Source: Hordeum vulgare subsp. vulgare
Taxonomy: Eukaryota; Streptophyta; Magnoliopsida; Poales; Poaceae
Direction: 5' to 3'
DNA: 64,000 nt
Assembly: GCF_904849725.1 (NCBI RefSeq)
Contig: NC_058518.1
Location: 394,555,581 to 394,619,580 of the forward strand
A program made the translations under genes and the position numbers. The notes under the pieces were generated by a model, which saw only the letters and a list, made by a program, of their open reading frames with translations, was not told where the DNA came from and searched no databases. This document shows positions 1 to 11,073 of the stretch, in pieces. How positions within the stretch are numbered: position 1 is the stretch's first letter; each line of letters opens with the position of its first letter.

Positions 1-590
1 CAAGATCCCGCAACTTACACTAAGTTACATTGCTTGCAAGGCTTGTGTGTGATGTTGTATTACCGAGTGGGCCCCGAGATACCTCTCCGTTACACGGAGT
101 GACAAATCCCAGTCTTGATCCATACTAACTCAACTAACACCTTCGGAGATACCTGTAGAGCATCTTTATAGTCACCCAGTCACGTTGCGACGTTTGATAC
201 ACACAAAGCATTCCTCCGGTGTCAGTGAGTTATATGATCTCATGGCCATAGGAATAAATACTTGACACGCAGAAAACAGTAGCAACAAAATGACACGATC
301 AACATGCTATGTCTATTAGTTTGGGTCTAGTCCATCACGTGATTCTCCTAATGACGTGATCCAGCTACCAAGCAACAACACCTTGTTCATAATCAGAAGA
401 CACTGACTATCTTTGATCAACTGGCTAGCCAACTAGAGGCTTGCTAGGGATGGTGTTTTGTCTATGTATCCACACATGTAAATGAGTCTTCATTCAATAC
501 AATTATAGCATGGATAATAAACTATTATCTTGATACAGGAATTATAATAATAACTATATTTATCATTGCCTCTAGGGCATAATTCCAACA
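1..590 (-). repeat. TE1 3' LTR (partial, first 590 bp in element orientation)
   Basis: This aligns base for base with 7638-8227 in the 5' LTR, with about 10 substitutions. The terminal dinucleotide TG (CA on the plus strand) is at 589-590. The rest of this LTR lies left of the window. Confidence 0.95.
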
Positions 591-600
591 GTCTCCCACT
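591..600 (-). other. TE1 polypurine tract
   Basis: On the minus strand the sequence next to the 3' LTR is AGTGGGAGAC, the usual plus-strand primer site of this clade. A second copy follows the internal LTR fragment at about 1113-1122, inside the tandem duplication. Confidence 0.8.
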
Positions 601-642
601 TGCACTAGAGTCAATAATCTAGCCCTCACATCACCATGTGAA

Positions 643-890
643 TTACATTGTAACAAATCTAACACCCATACAGCTCTGGTGTCGATCATGTTTTGGCCGT
701 GGAAGAGGTTTAGTCAGCGGGTCTGCTACATTCAGATCCGTGTGCACTTTGCATATATTTACATCCTCTTCCTCGACGTAGTCGCGGATGAGGTTGAAGC
801 GTCGTTTGATGTGTCTGGTCTTCTTGTGAAACTGTGGTTCCTTTGCTAAGGCAATGGCACCCGTGTTGTCACAGAACAAGGTTATTGGAT
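643..890 (-). pseudogene. Duplicated terminal RNase H fragment of TE1
   Basis: The minus-strand frame encodes ITLFCDNTGAIALAKEP and continues to ADPLTKPLPRPKHD, the C-terminal end of copia RNase H. It repeats the end of the full RNase H at 1165-1412. Upstream of residue ~22 the reading frame runs into LTR sequence, so this is only the domain tail brought in by the 522-bp duplication, not an independent gene. Confidence 0.85.
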
Positions 891-1164
891 CAAGCAACAA
901 CACTTTGTTCATAATCAGAAGACACTGACTATCTTTGATCAACTGGCTAGCCAACTAGAGGCTTGCTAGGGACGGTGTTTTGTCTATGTATCCACACATG
1001 TAAATGAGTCTTCATTCAATACAATTATAGCATGGATAATAAACGATTATCTTGATAAAGGAATTATAATAATAAATATATATATTATTGCCTCTAGGGC
1101 ATAATTCCAACAGTCTCCCACTTGCACTAGAGTCAATAATCTAGCCCTCACATCATCATGCGAA

Positions 1165-3408
1165 TTACATTGTAATAAATCTAACACCCATACAGTTCTG
1201 GTGTTGATCATGCTTTGGCCGTGGAAGAGGTTTAGTCAGCGGGTCTGCTACATTCAGATCCATGTGCACTTTGCATATATTTACGTCCTCTCCCTCGACG
1301 TAGTCGCGGATGAGGTTGAAGCGTCGTTTGATGTGTCTGGTCTTCTTGTGAAACCGTGGTTCCTTTACTAAGGCAATGGCACCCGTGTTGTCACAGAACA
1401 AGGTTATTGGATTCAATGCGCTTGGCACCACTCCAAGATCCGTCATGAACTGCTTCATCCAGACACCCTCCTTAGCCGCCTCCGAGGCAGCCATGTACTC
1501 CGCTTCACATGTAGAATCTGCTACGACGCTTTGTTTGGAACTGCACCAGCTTACTGCACCCCCATTAAGAATAAATACGTATCCGGTTTGCGACTTAGAG
1601 TCGTCCCGATCTGTGTCAAAGCTTGCATCGACGTAACCTTTTACGGCGAGCTCTTCGTCACCTCCATACACAAGAAACATCTCCTTAGTCCTTTTCAGGT
1701 ACTTCAGGATATTCTTGACCGCTGTCCAGTGATCCACTCCTGGATTACTCTGGAACCTACCTGCCATACTTATGGCCAGGCTAACATCCGGTCTAGTGCA
1801 CAGCATCGCATACATGATAGAACCTATGGCTAAAGCATAGGGGACGGAGCGCATGTGCTCTCTATCTTCATCAGTTGCTGGGCACTGAGTCTTACTCAAT
1901 CTCGTACCTTGTAAAACTGGCAAGAACCCTTTCTTGGACTGTTCCATTTTGAACCTCTTCAAAACTTTATCAAGGTATGTGCTTTGTGAAAGTCCTATGA
2001 GGCGTTTTGATCTATCCCTATAGATCTTAATGCCTAGAATGTAAGCAGCTTCCCCTAGGTCCTTCATAGAGAAACTTTTATTCAAGTAACATTTTATGCT
2101 CTCCAAAAGCTCTACGTTGTTTCCAATCAGTAATATGTCATCCACATATAATATTAGAAACGCCACAGAGCTCCCACTCACTTTCTTGTAAATACAAGAT
2201 TCTCCAACCACTTGTATAAACCCAAATGCTTTGATCACCTCATCAAAGCGTTATTTCCAACTCCGAGATGCTTGCACCAGTCCATAAATGGATCGCTGGA
2301 GCTTGCACACCTTGTCAGCATTTTTAGGATCGACAAAACCTTCGGGTTGCATCATATACAACTCTTCCTTAAGGAAACCGTTAAGGAACGCCGTTTTGAC
2401 ATCCATCTGCCAGATTTCATAATCAAAAAAAGAAGCTATTGCTAACATGATTCTGACGGACTTAAGCATCGCTACGGGTGAGAAAGTCTCATCGTAGTCA
2501 ACTCCTGGAACTTGTGAAAAACCCTTTGCCACAAGTCGAGCTTTATAAACGGTCACATTACCGTCAGCGTCCATCTTCTTCTTAAAGATCCATTTGTTCT
2601 GAATAGCCTTGCGGCCCTCAGGTAGTATCTCCAAAGTCCATACTTCGTTTTCATACATGGATCCTATCTCGGATTTCATGGCTTCTAGCCATTTGTTGGA
2701 ATCTGGGCCCACCATTGCTTCTTCATAATTTGCAGGTTCATTGTTGTCTAATAACATGATTGATAAGACGGGATTACCATACCACTCTGGAGCAGCGCGT
2801 GATCTCGTCGACCTGCGTGGTTCAACAGAAACTTGAACTGGAGTTTCATGATCATCATCATTAACTTCCTCCTCAACCGGCGTCGCAACGACAGAGGTTT
2901 CCCCTTGCCCTGCGCCACCATCCAGAGGGATGAGAGGTTCGACAACCTCGTCAAGTTCTATCTTCCTCCCACTCAATTCTCTCGAGAGAAACTCCTTCTT
3001 GAGAAAAGCTCCGTTCTTAGCAACAAACACTTTGCCCTCGGATTTGAGATAGAAGGTGTACCCAACTGTCTCTTTTGGGTAACCTATGAAGACGCACTTT
3101 TCCGCTTTGGGTTCCAGCTTTTCAGGCTGAAGCTTTTTGACATAAGCATCACATCCCCAAACTTTAAGAAACGACAACTTTGGCCTCTTGCCATACCACA
3201 GTTCGTATGGTGTCGTCTCAACGGATTTTGATGGTGCCCTATTTAAAGTGAATGCAGCTGTTTCTAATGCATAACCCCAAAATGATAACGGCAAATCAGT
3301 AAGAGACATCATAGATCGCACCATCTCTAACAAAGTACGATTACGACGTTCGGACACACCATTACTGTGGTGTTCCAGGCGGTGTTTAACTGTGAAACAA
3401 TCCCACAT
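1165..3408 (-). pseudogene. TE1 pol, second part: integrase C-terminus, reverse transcriptase, RNase H
   Basis: Two open stretches, 2251-3408 and 1165-2238, lie in the same minus-strand frame and are separated by one in-frame TAA near 2251. The first encodes the end of the integrase core (catalytic Glu in NGVSERRNRTLLE), the integrase C-terminal region and the reverse transcriptase fingers/palm (KARLVAKGFSQVPGVDYDETF, then MDVKTAFLNG). The second encodes the RT active site YVDD about 31 residues in, then RNase H (YVDASFDTDRDD, CEAEYMAASEA, FCDNTGA) ending ADPLTKPLPRPKHD. These are the enzymes that copy and degrade element RNA in the virus-like particle. The stop between RT halves and the upstream frameshift make the polyprotein non-functional as it stands. 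Confidence 0.93.
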
Positions 3409-5144
3409 TGTCTTAAGTGAGCACCAAACTCGAAACTGAGATATTCACCCCCACGATCAGACCGTAGGAACTTGATCTTCTTGTTACGATGATTTTCCAC
3501 TTCACTCTGAAATTGCTTGAACTTTTCAAATGTTTCAGACTTGTGCTTCATCAAGTAGACATAACCATATCTACTTAAATCGTCAGTGAAGGTGAGAAAA
3601 TAACGATATCCGCCGCGTGCCTCCACGCTCATTGGACCACACACATCGGTATGTATGATTTCCAATAAGTCACTTGCACGCTCCATTGTTCCGGAGAACG
3701 GAGTCTTAGTCATCTTGCCCATGAGGCATGGTTCGCACGTGTCAAGTGAATCAAAGTCAAGTGCCTCCAAAAGTCCATCAGCATGGAGTTTCTTCATGCG
3801 CTTTACACCAATATGACCCAAGCGGCAGTGCCACAAAAATATGGCGCTATCATTGTTTACTCTAACTCTTTTGGTCTCAATGTTATGTATATGCGTATCG
3901 CTATCAAGATTCAATATGAACAATCCTCTCACATTCGGTGCATGACCATAAAAGATGTTACTCATAGAAATAGAACAACCATTATTCTCAGACTTAAAAG
4001 AGTAACCGTCTCGCAATAAACAAGATCCAGATATAATGTTCATGCTCAACGCAGGCACTAAATAACAATGATTTAAGTTCATCACTAATCCCGATGGTAG
4101 CTGAAGTGACACTGTGCCGACGGCGATTGCATCAACCTTGGAACCATTTCCTACGCGCACCATCACTTCGTCTTTCGCCAGCCTTCGTCTATTCCGCAGT
4201 TCCTGCTTCGAGTTGCAAATATGAGCAACAGAACCGGTATCGAATACCCAGGCACTACTACGAGAGCCGGTTAAGTACACATCAATAACATGTATATCAA
4301 ATATACCTGATTTTTCTTTGCCCGCCTTCTTATCTGCCAGATACTTGGGGCAATTGCGCTTCCAGTGACCCATACCCTTGCAATAGAAACACTCCGTTTC
4401 AGGCTTAGGTCCAGCTTTGGGTTTCTTCGGCGGATTGGCAACATGCTTGCCGCTCTTCTTCGAATTGCCCTTCTTGCCTTTGCCGTTTCTCTTGAAACTA
4501 GTGGTCTTATTCACCATCAACACTTGATGCTCTTTACGGAGTTCAGACTCTGCGACTTTCAACATCGCAAACAACTCGCCGGGAGACTTGTTCATCCCTT
4601 GCATGTTGTAGTTCAACACAAAGCCTTTGTAGCTTGGCGGCAGTGATTGAAGGATTCTGTCAGTGATAGCTTCTTGCGGGAGTTCAATCCCCAGTTCAGC
4701 TAGACGGTTTGAGTACCCAGACATTTTGAGCACATGTTCACTGACAGACGAGTTTTCCTCCATCTTGCAAGCATAGAATTTATCGGAGGTCTCATACCTC
4801 TCAATCTGGGCGTTCTTCTGAAAGATAAACTCCAACTCCTGGAACATCTCATATGCTCCATGACGCTCAAATCGACGTTGAAGTCCCGGTTGTAAGCCAT
4901 ACAAGACTGCACATTGAACTATTGAGTAGTCCTCCTTACGTGCTAACCAAGCGTTCTTAACATCCTGATCAGCCGTAGCGGGTGGTTCATCTCCTAGCGC
5001 AGCATTAAGGACATAATCCTTCTTCCCAGCTTGAAAGATTAGCTTAAGATTACGAGCCCAGTCTACAAAGTTGCTTCCATCATCTTTCAACTTAGCTTTC
5101 TCTAGGAACGTATTAAAATTCAGGATGACTGTCGCGTGAGCCAT
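3327..5144 (-). pseudogene. TE1 gag, protease and integrase N-terminal part
   Basis: A 605-codon frame starts MAHATVILNFNTFLEKAKLK. Residues 1-250 are copia Gag (capsid). A CCHC zinc knuckle lies at 252-265 (C252, C255, H260, C265), the aspartic protease DTG at 302-304, the integrase HHCC zinc site around H439/H444/C470/C473, and integrase catalytic aspartates at about D500 (HTDVCGP) and D563 (RSDRGGEY). The true frame is lost near residue 587 (about 3380): one extra base and a 2-bp loss relative to a normal clade member, a net -1 shift. The polyprotein continues in the 1165-3408 frame. The start fits: it is the first ATG after a stop-rich leader and matches the normal N-terminus of Angela-like Gag. 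Confidence 0.93.
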
Positions 5145-6381
5145 GATCTACAACACAAATATATTCAAAGTGGACTTAGACTATGTTCAAGATAATTAGA
5201 GTTCAACTTAATCAAATTATATGCTAAACTCCCACTCAAAAAGTACATCTCTCTAGTCATTTGAGTGGTTCATGATCCACTTACACTATCCCAAGTCCGA
5301 TCATCACGTGAGTTGAGTATAGTTTCAGTGGTAAGCATCCCTATGCTAATCATATCAACTATATGATTCATGATCAACCTTTCGGTCTCATGTGTTCCGA
5401 GGCCATGTCTGCACATGCTAGGCTCGTCAAGTTTAACCCGAGTGTTCCGCGTGCGCAACTGTTTTGCACCCGTTGTATGTGAACGTTGAGTCTATCACAC
5501 TCGATCATCACGTGATGTCTCGAAACGACGAACTGTAGCAACGGTGCACAGTCGGGGAGAACACAATTTCGTCTTGAAATTTTAGTGAGAGATCACCTCA
5601 TAATGCTACCGTCGTTCTAAGAAAAATAAGGTGCATAAAAGGATTAACATCACATGCAATTCATAAGTGACATGATATGGCCATCATCACGTGCTTCTTG
5701 ATCTCCATCACCAAAGCACCGGCACGATCTTCTTGTCACCGGCGCCACACCATGATCATCCATCAACGTGTTGCCATCGGGGTTGTCGTGCTACTTATGC
5801 TATTACTACTAAAGCTACATCCTAGCAAAATAGTAAACGCATCTGCAAGCACAAACGTTAGTATAAAGACAACCCTATGGCTCCTGCCGGTTGCCGTACC
5901 ATCGACGTGCAAGTCGATATTTCTATTACAACATGATCATCTCATACATCCAATATATCACATCACATCGTTGGCCATATCACATCACAATCATACCCTG
6001 CAAAAACAAGTTAGACGTCCTCTAATTTTGTTGTTGCATGTTCTACGTGGTGACCAAGGGTATCTAGTAGGATCGCATCTTACTTACGCAAACACCACAA
6101 CGGAGATATATGAGTTTCTATTTAACCTCATCCAAGGACCTCCTCGGTCAAATCCGATTCAACTAAAGTTGGAGAAACCGACACTTGCCAGTCATCTTTG
6201 AGCAAAGGGGGTTACTCGTAACGATGAAACCAGTCTCTCGTAAGCGTACGAGTAATGTCGGTCCAAGCCGCTTCAATCCAACAATACCGCGGAATCAAAA
6301 AAAGACTAAGGAGGGCAGCAAAACGCACACCACCGCCCACAAAAACTTTTGTGTTCTACTCGATAAGACATCTACGCATGA
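5145..6381 (-). other. TE1 5' untranslated leader
   Basis: About 1.2 kb between primer binding site and gag, with no credible coding frame. It is alignable with the leaders of TE5 (from ~32630) and TE6 (from ~41265), including the shared stretch around 5270-5560 and ~42100-42400, which supports a common clade. Confidence 0.8.
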
Positions 6382-6399
6382 ACCTAGCTCATGATGCCA
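6382..6399 (-). other. TE1 tRNA primer binding site (degenerate)
   Basis: Next to the 5' LTR the minus strand reads TGGCATCATGAGCTAGG, a variant of TGGTATCAGAGC, complementary to the 3' end of initiator tRNA-Met. TE6 carries the unmutated form at 41248-41263. Confidence 0.85.
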
Positions 6400-6400
6400 C

Positions 6401-8227
6401 TGTTGGGGAACATCGCATGGGAAACAAAAAATTTCCTACGCGCACGAAGACCTATCATGGTGATGTCCATCTAGGAGAGGGGATGAGTGATCTACATACC
6501 CTTGTAGACCGTACAGAAGAAGCGTTAGAGAACGCGGTTGATGTAGTGGAACGTCCTCACGTCCCTCGATCCGCGAACAATCCCGCGAACAATCCCGCGA
6601 TCAGTCCCACGATCTAGTACCGAACGGACGGCACCTCCGCGTTCAGCACACGTACAGCTCGACGATGATCTCGGCCTTCTTGATCCAGCAAGAGAGACGG
6701 AGAGGTAGAAGAGTTCTCCGGCAGCGTGACGGCGCTCCGGAGGTTGGTGATGACCTTGTCTCAGCAGGGCTCCGCCCGAGCTCCGCAGAAACGCGATCTA
6801 GAGGAAAAACCGTGGAGGTATGTGGTCGGGCTGCCGTGGAAAAGTCGTCTCAAATCAGCCCTAAAACCTCCGTATATATAGGTGGGAGGGAGGGGGCCTT
6901 GCCTTGGGGTCCAAGGACCCTCAAGGGGGTCGGCCGAGCCAAGGGGGAGGACTCTCCTCCCCCAAACCGAGTTGGACTAGGTTTGGTGGGAGGGAGTCCC
7001 CCTTCCTTCCCACCTCCTCCTTTTTTTTTCTTTCTCTCTTGATTTTCTTCTCCTTGGCGCATAGGGCACTTGTGGGCTGTCCCACCAGCCCACTAAGGGC
7101 TGGTGTGTCTCCCCCAAGGCCTATGGGCTTCCCCGGGGTGGGTTGCCCCCCCGGTGAACTCCCGGAACCCATTCGTCATTCCCGGTACATTCCCGGTAAC
7201 TCCGAAAACCTTCCGGTAATCAAATGAGGTCATCCTATATATCAATCTTCGTTTCCGGACCATTCCGGAAACCCTCGTGACGTACGTGATCTCATCCGGG
7301 ACTCCGAACAACATTCGGTAACCAACCATATAACTCAAATACGCACAAAACAACGTCGAACCTTAAGTGTGCAGACCCTGCGGGTTCGAGAACTATGTAG
7401 ACATGACCCGAGAGACTCCTCGGTCAATATCCAATAGCGGGACCTGGATGCCCATATTGGATCCTACATATTCTACGATGATCTTATCGTTTGAACCTCA
7501 GTGCCAAGGATTCATATAATCCCGTATGTCATTCCCTTTGTCCTTCGGTATGTTACTTGCCCGAGATTCGATCGTCAGTATCCGCATATCTATTTCAATC
7601 TCGTTTACCGGCAAGTCTCTTTACTCGTTGCGTAATACAAGATCCCGCAACTTACACTAAGTTACATTGCTTGCAAGGCTTGTTTGTGATGTTGTATTAC
7701 CGAGTGGGCCCCGAGATACCTCTCCGTCACACGGAGTGTCAAATCCCAGTCTTGATCCATACTAACTCAAGTAACACCTTCGGAGATACCTGTAGAGCAT
7801 CTTTATAGTCACCCAGTTACGTTGCGACGTTTGATACACACAAAGCATTCCTCCGGTGTCAGTGAGTTATATGATCTCATGGTCATAGGAATAAATACTT
7901 GACACGCAGAAAACAGTAGAAACAAAATGACACGATCAACATGCTACGTCTATTAGTTTGGGTCTAGTCCATCACGTGATTCTCCTAATGACGTGATCCA
8001 GCTACCAAGCAACAACACCTTGTTCATAATCAGAAGACACTGACTATCTTTGATCAACTGGCTAGCCAACTAGAGGCTTGCTAGGGATGGTGTTTTCTCT
8101 ATGTATCCACACATGTAAATGAGTCTTCATTCAATACAATTATAGCATGGATAATAAACTATTATCTTGATACAGGTATTATAATAATAACTATATTTAT
8201 CATTGCCTCTAGGGCATAATTCCAACA
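6401..8227 (-). repeat. TE1 5' LTR, 1827 bp
   Basis: A complete LTR, with TG at its start (plus-strand CA at 8226-8227) and CCCCAACA at its end (plus-strand TGTTGGGG at 6401). Small ORFs on either strand here recur in the LTRs of TE5 and TE6 because the LTRs are homologous; they are not genes. Confidence 0.95.
6874..6881 (-). promoter_or_regulatory. TATA box of the TE1 5' LTR promoter
   Basis: TATATATA lies in the context CACCTATATATACGGAGG on the minus strand, about 470 bp before the LTR end. The same position and context occur in TE6 (40774-40781 and 47568-47575). Confidence 0.75.
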
Positions 8228-9490
8228 CGCCGGATACCAAATTCAGGGATACCCATGCCACTTCCACCCATGAGGGCGAGCAGGCAGATGATGAGGAAGA
8301 GAAGGATTCTCTTCACACGAGGAAGAGGGAGGTGTCGGAGGGAGCCGAGGAGGGGCTACCTCCTCGGGATCCGAAGAGACCTTGCAAGAGCAAGGTCGCC
8401 CTTCTCAGCACTGGCCCAGACTTCGATGACGAGATCGGAGCCTCCGTGGCAATCCCTCACCAAAGCCGTAGGGTCAAGCCCTCGGCCCGAAGGTACGGAA
8501 TACACTTCTTAAATTAACAGAGTTATACCGAATTTTTATCAATAATGAGAAACGAGTTGTTTCCTATCACAACCCCGTCCAAGATCTTCCGACAGATCAA
8601 GTGTCGGAGGAGGGTTCGCTGCCCGTCGAGCTGGCGGAGAGTGGGAACACGTCCCACAGTACCCCTCCCCAGGCCTCGGATGAGCTAGCCGAAACTCTAA
8701 TTGTAGTGAGCTTGATGTATCCTATGATCTATGACCCCGTGGTTTACATAGACGCCAGGGATGTGAGGGTTTACATAAGGTCGGTTAACAACAGAGAAGG
8801 AATATGCCGATTACTACATCTCATTGGATTACACGCCAAGTCTTCGAACGAGTCCATCTCGAATCATATACTTCTACCGATGGTCGAACATGCTAGAGAG
8901 TCCGGCCCATGAGGATAGGTAGGCGGCCCAAGGACACCCTAATCCCGGACTCCCTCAAGCAGAGCCCCTCACCCCACCATCTTATCCACTACACAACCAT
9001 GCCGCTCGGAGCGAGGGCGGTAGGGTCCTTTTCCACGTCAGCGATTACAACCGGTCGTTAGTGGCCTATTGTTACCCTACCACACAGGGTCTTGGCGGTA
9101 GGTTGAGCTAAACTATCGCCATGCGGTGTGGCGGTAGGAAAAAGGGTCAGATCCCATTTTTTAAAACAAGGATCACATCCGGCTAAACTTTGATAAAAGG
9201 GTCAAAACATCAAATTTGACCTCCCCAATTAAACCCATTAAGGCGTGGTAGAATGGTGGCCAATCAGCTACGCCATGTGGCGCATGCTGGTTGGCCGCGA
9301 TGAAAAAGATTTTGAATTTTTTTGAGTAATTTAAAATGGAAGTGCATCACTTTCCTTTTCTTTTTGATTTTTTAGGTTTTTTCCCTTTTAAGATGGATGT
9401 GATGTCCAAGTGGCACGATAAAAAAAATTCGAAATGAAGGTGAGGTGCGCACATCTTCCTCTAAAGCGGCCTCCAATGATGGGCCCCAAC
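8228..9490. other. Unidentified flank of TE1 with two eroded coding-like stretches
   Basis: On the plus strand, 8228-8517 stays open and is acidic then basic (EGEQADDEEEKDSLHTRKRE). Another open frame occupies 8601-8912. Neither matches a family I recognise. They may be remnants of a gypsy or CACTA element, but no catalytic motif is visible. From 9030 to 9300 there is an AT-rich stretch with the word CCGCCA/GGCGGTAG repeated in both orientations around 9085-9140. No gene can be supported. Confidence 0.3.
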
Positions 9491-10884
9491 CCCTAATCAT
9501 CCGTCAAAGTGGCAGGCAAATATATGAATTTGCTGGCGAACAATGAAGGGGAGGAAGCTTCTCCGTAGGCGCATAGTAAAGATTTAGAGAGTGTTCGAAA
9601 ATGACTGAGGTCCTCTAAATCCTCTGGAGTGGCGCTCGAGTTCCTCCCCACGGGCGTCCTCCTCCTCCGTCTCCCCCCCTCCCCCCCCCCCCCCCCCCGT
9701 CGCCCCCGGCGGCGGGCGCCCCCTGCGCAGGCCCGGGTGTTGCCGCCGGCGGCGGCCCTACTTTCCTCCCACGCGCTCCTCCTTCGCGGGACTAGGGACG
9801 GCGGCGGCGCAGCTCGGCCTGGTTGCGTTCCGGCAGCTCGGCCTGGTCGGCGTTGGTGACCGGCGACGGGTGAGGTGGCGGCGCTGCTCCTTGGCGGCAA
9901 GGTGACGTGATGGTGCATGGGCAGACTCCGTCTGGGTCCTAGTAGGCCGGCTCCCGGCGTGGCTGCGTTGCCTTTTGCGTGATGGTGAGGTGGAGCAGCT
10001 TGTACGGGGGGGCGGCGTCGCTGATGGCGTGCGTGTTGTAGCGCGATGGCAGGAGCTTTACGGGGGGTCCCGGCCGGGCCTATGGGCCCATGGGCCTGGT
10101 ATGCTCCTGCTATTGTGTCCGGTCGGCTACCGTCATTGACGATGGAGGTTGATCCCTCCCGCGTGCCGACGGTGCTGCTGCTCCTAGTCCCGGTCCTCTT
10201 CATCGCCGTGCAGGTCCCTCCTTACGATGCCGTGGTGAAACAGCGCACGGGCCTCAAGATCGTGTTGGTGCAGGGTGTGGGTCGGTTTGGTGGCAGGCTC
10301 TGGAGCGTCCGATGTGCAGGTTGGGATCGAGGGAAACCCCTGTCGGCTCGGCCACACTGACGCGATGACATATGTGGGTGTCACCGAACCTTCCTGGAGG
10401 GCATCGGGGCTACCCTTCCTCGCGCCTCGTCACGTACCGGGGGAACCCTTGACAACAACGTCGTCATCGTCGCATTCCTTCTTGAAGATGTTGATGGGTA
10501 CCGACACTTTGGAGTCCTGGAGCTTGGTGGGAGTCTCTTGGTGGGCGCAGCGGTCGCGAGTCCTTTGCGTTTTTGTCGATCCACCGGTGTCGACATTTGT
10601 TTCTTTTGTATTTTCTTTTTCATTTCTTTTAGTTGTAACTGTGTTGTTTCCGCCCCAGCACCTATCATCGGATGTAATGATGAGGGAAATATTTTTCGTC
10701 TAAATCCTCAACTCTCGCTCCTCCATCCAAAATGTTGCTCCTTGTAAAAGTTAGTGATAGAGAAACCTGTTCGGGAGGCAACTTTGCTCCCTATCCATGA
10801 GGACTTGTTCACCGTTGGTGGATCTCGTTGGAGATTTGGAACGAAGATATAAATGAGTGAGTCGAACATGACAACTCGAACCGT
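9491..10884. other. GC-rich, coding-poor stretch with an 18-base poly-C tract
   Basis: The 9630-10650 section is very GC-rich and therefore open in several frames on both strands. Composition explains the ORFs, which are dominated by Arg, Ala, Pro and Gly. A run of 18 C lies at 9681-9698. The style resembles GC-rich untranslated parts of plant LINEs or transduplicated sequence, but I cannot name it. Nothing else is seen to 10884. Confidence 0.35.
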
Positions 10885-11055
10885 TTTTACTTAACGGTGG
10901 CAGTTTCATTGTATATCTTATCAACCCTATGGTTTTTAAAATTTAAGATTGCCCAAGTAGCCGCTCCCCACAAATGCACTACAGCCTGCTTCACTCCTCG
11001 TTATCAACTCCGTAGAATTCGAGCATTCTCCGCCACTCCGTCGGCTCCGGAAGCG
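10885..11055 (+). repeat. Block X: first copy of a sequence repeated at 28985-29183
   Basis: Shared landmarks with 28985-29183 include CGCTCCCCACAAA, GCACTACAGCCTGCTTCACT, and the ending ..GCTCCGT or ..ACTCCGT. Identity is roughly 80-85% by eye. The second copy is interrupted by TE4 at its end. Part of a collinear X-Y-Z series (see findings). Confidence 0.75.
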
Positions 11056-11073
11056 GAGTTAAGGAGTGAAGAG
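10985..11073. repeat. Imperfect inverted repeat within block X
   Basis: CTTCACTCCT..CAACTCCG on the left pairs with CGGAGTTAAGGAGTGAAG on the right (11053-11072), with ~55 bases between. It may be a MITE end or small foldback. No target duplication was recognised. Confidence 0.5.

Larger units (their letters stand above)
369..1412 (-). repeat. Exact-length tandem duplication, 2 x 522 bp, across the LTR/internal junction of TE1
   Basis: Copy A is 369-890 and copy B is 891-1412. Each holds 222 bp of LTR start, the polypurine tract and the 3' end of the RNase H region. They are the same length and differ at about 18 positions, mostly transitions. Copy A's internal part stops abruptly at 890, where the LTR sequence of copy B restarts, so an extra LTR fragment (891-1112) sits inside the internal domain. 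See findings for the divergence argument. Confidence 0.93.
1..8227 (-). mobile_element. TE1: Angela-like Ty1-copia LTR retrotransposon (3' LTR cut by window edge)
   Basis: A minus-strand copia element. Its 5' LTR is at 6401-8227 and its partial 3' LTR at 1-590. Between them, in minus-strand order, lie a primer binding site, a 1.2-kb leader, gag, protease, integrase, reverse transcriptase and RNase H, which is the Ty1-copia order. LTR ends read TGTTGGAATTATGCCC at the start and CCCCAACA at the end, as I recall for the Angela/WIS/BARE1 clade. The two LTRs align without gaps over 590 bp with about 10 differences (1.7%), suggesting insertion well under 1-2 million years ago at usual grass rates. 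The right flank begins CGCCG; the matching target copy lies outside the window. Coding is broken by one compound frameshift and one stop, and the 3' end carries a tandem duplication. Confidence 0.95.

Noticed and set aside
1376..1833. Plus-strand ORFs opposite TE1 pol
   Set aside because: Shadows of the minus-strand RT/RNase H coding region.
6382..6399. tRNA-like sequence next to LTRs
   Set aside because: Only the 12-18 bases of a primer binding site; no tRNA fold is present here or at 32609, 41248 or 51593.
6255..7353. Several ORFs of 70-125 codons in the TE1 5' LTR, with twins at 40308-41422 and 47102-48024
   Set aside because: All three sets lie in homologous LTRs, on both strands and in several frames. 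They reflect shared LTR sequence, not genes.
7491..7808. ORF MNLSAKDSYNPVCHSLCPS..., also at 39922-40170 and 46719-46964
   Set aside because: Another LTR-borne frame; its recurrence follows the LTRs of TE1 and TE6.
9493..10203. 236-codon Arg/Ala/Pro-rich minus ORF
   Set aside because: It crosses the 18-C run and has GC-driven composition with competing frames; no domain.
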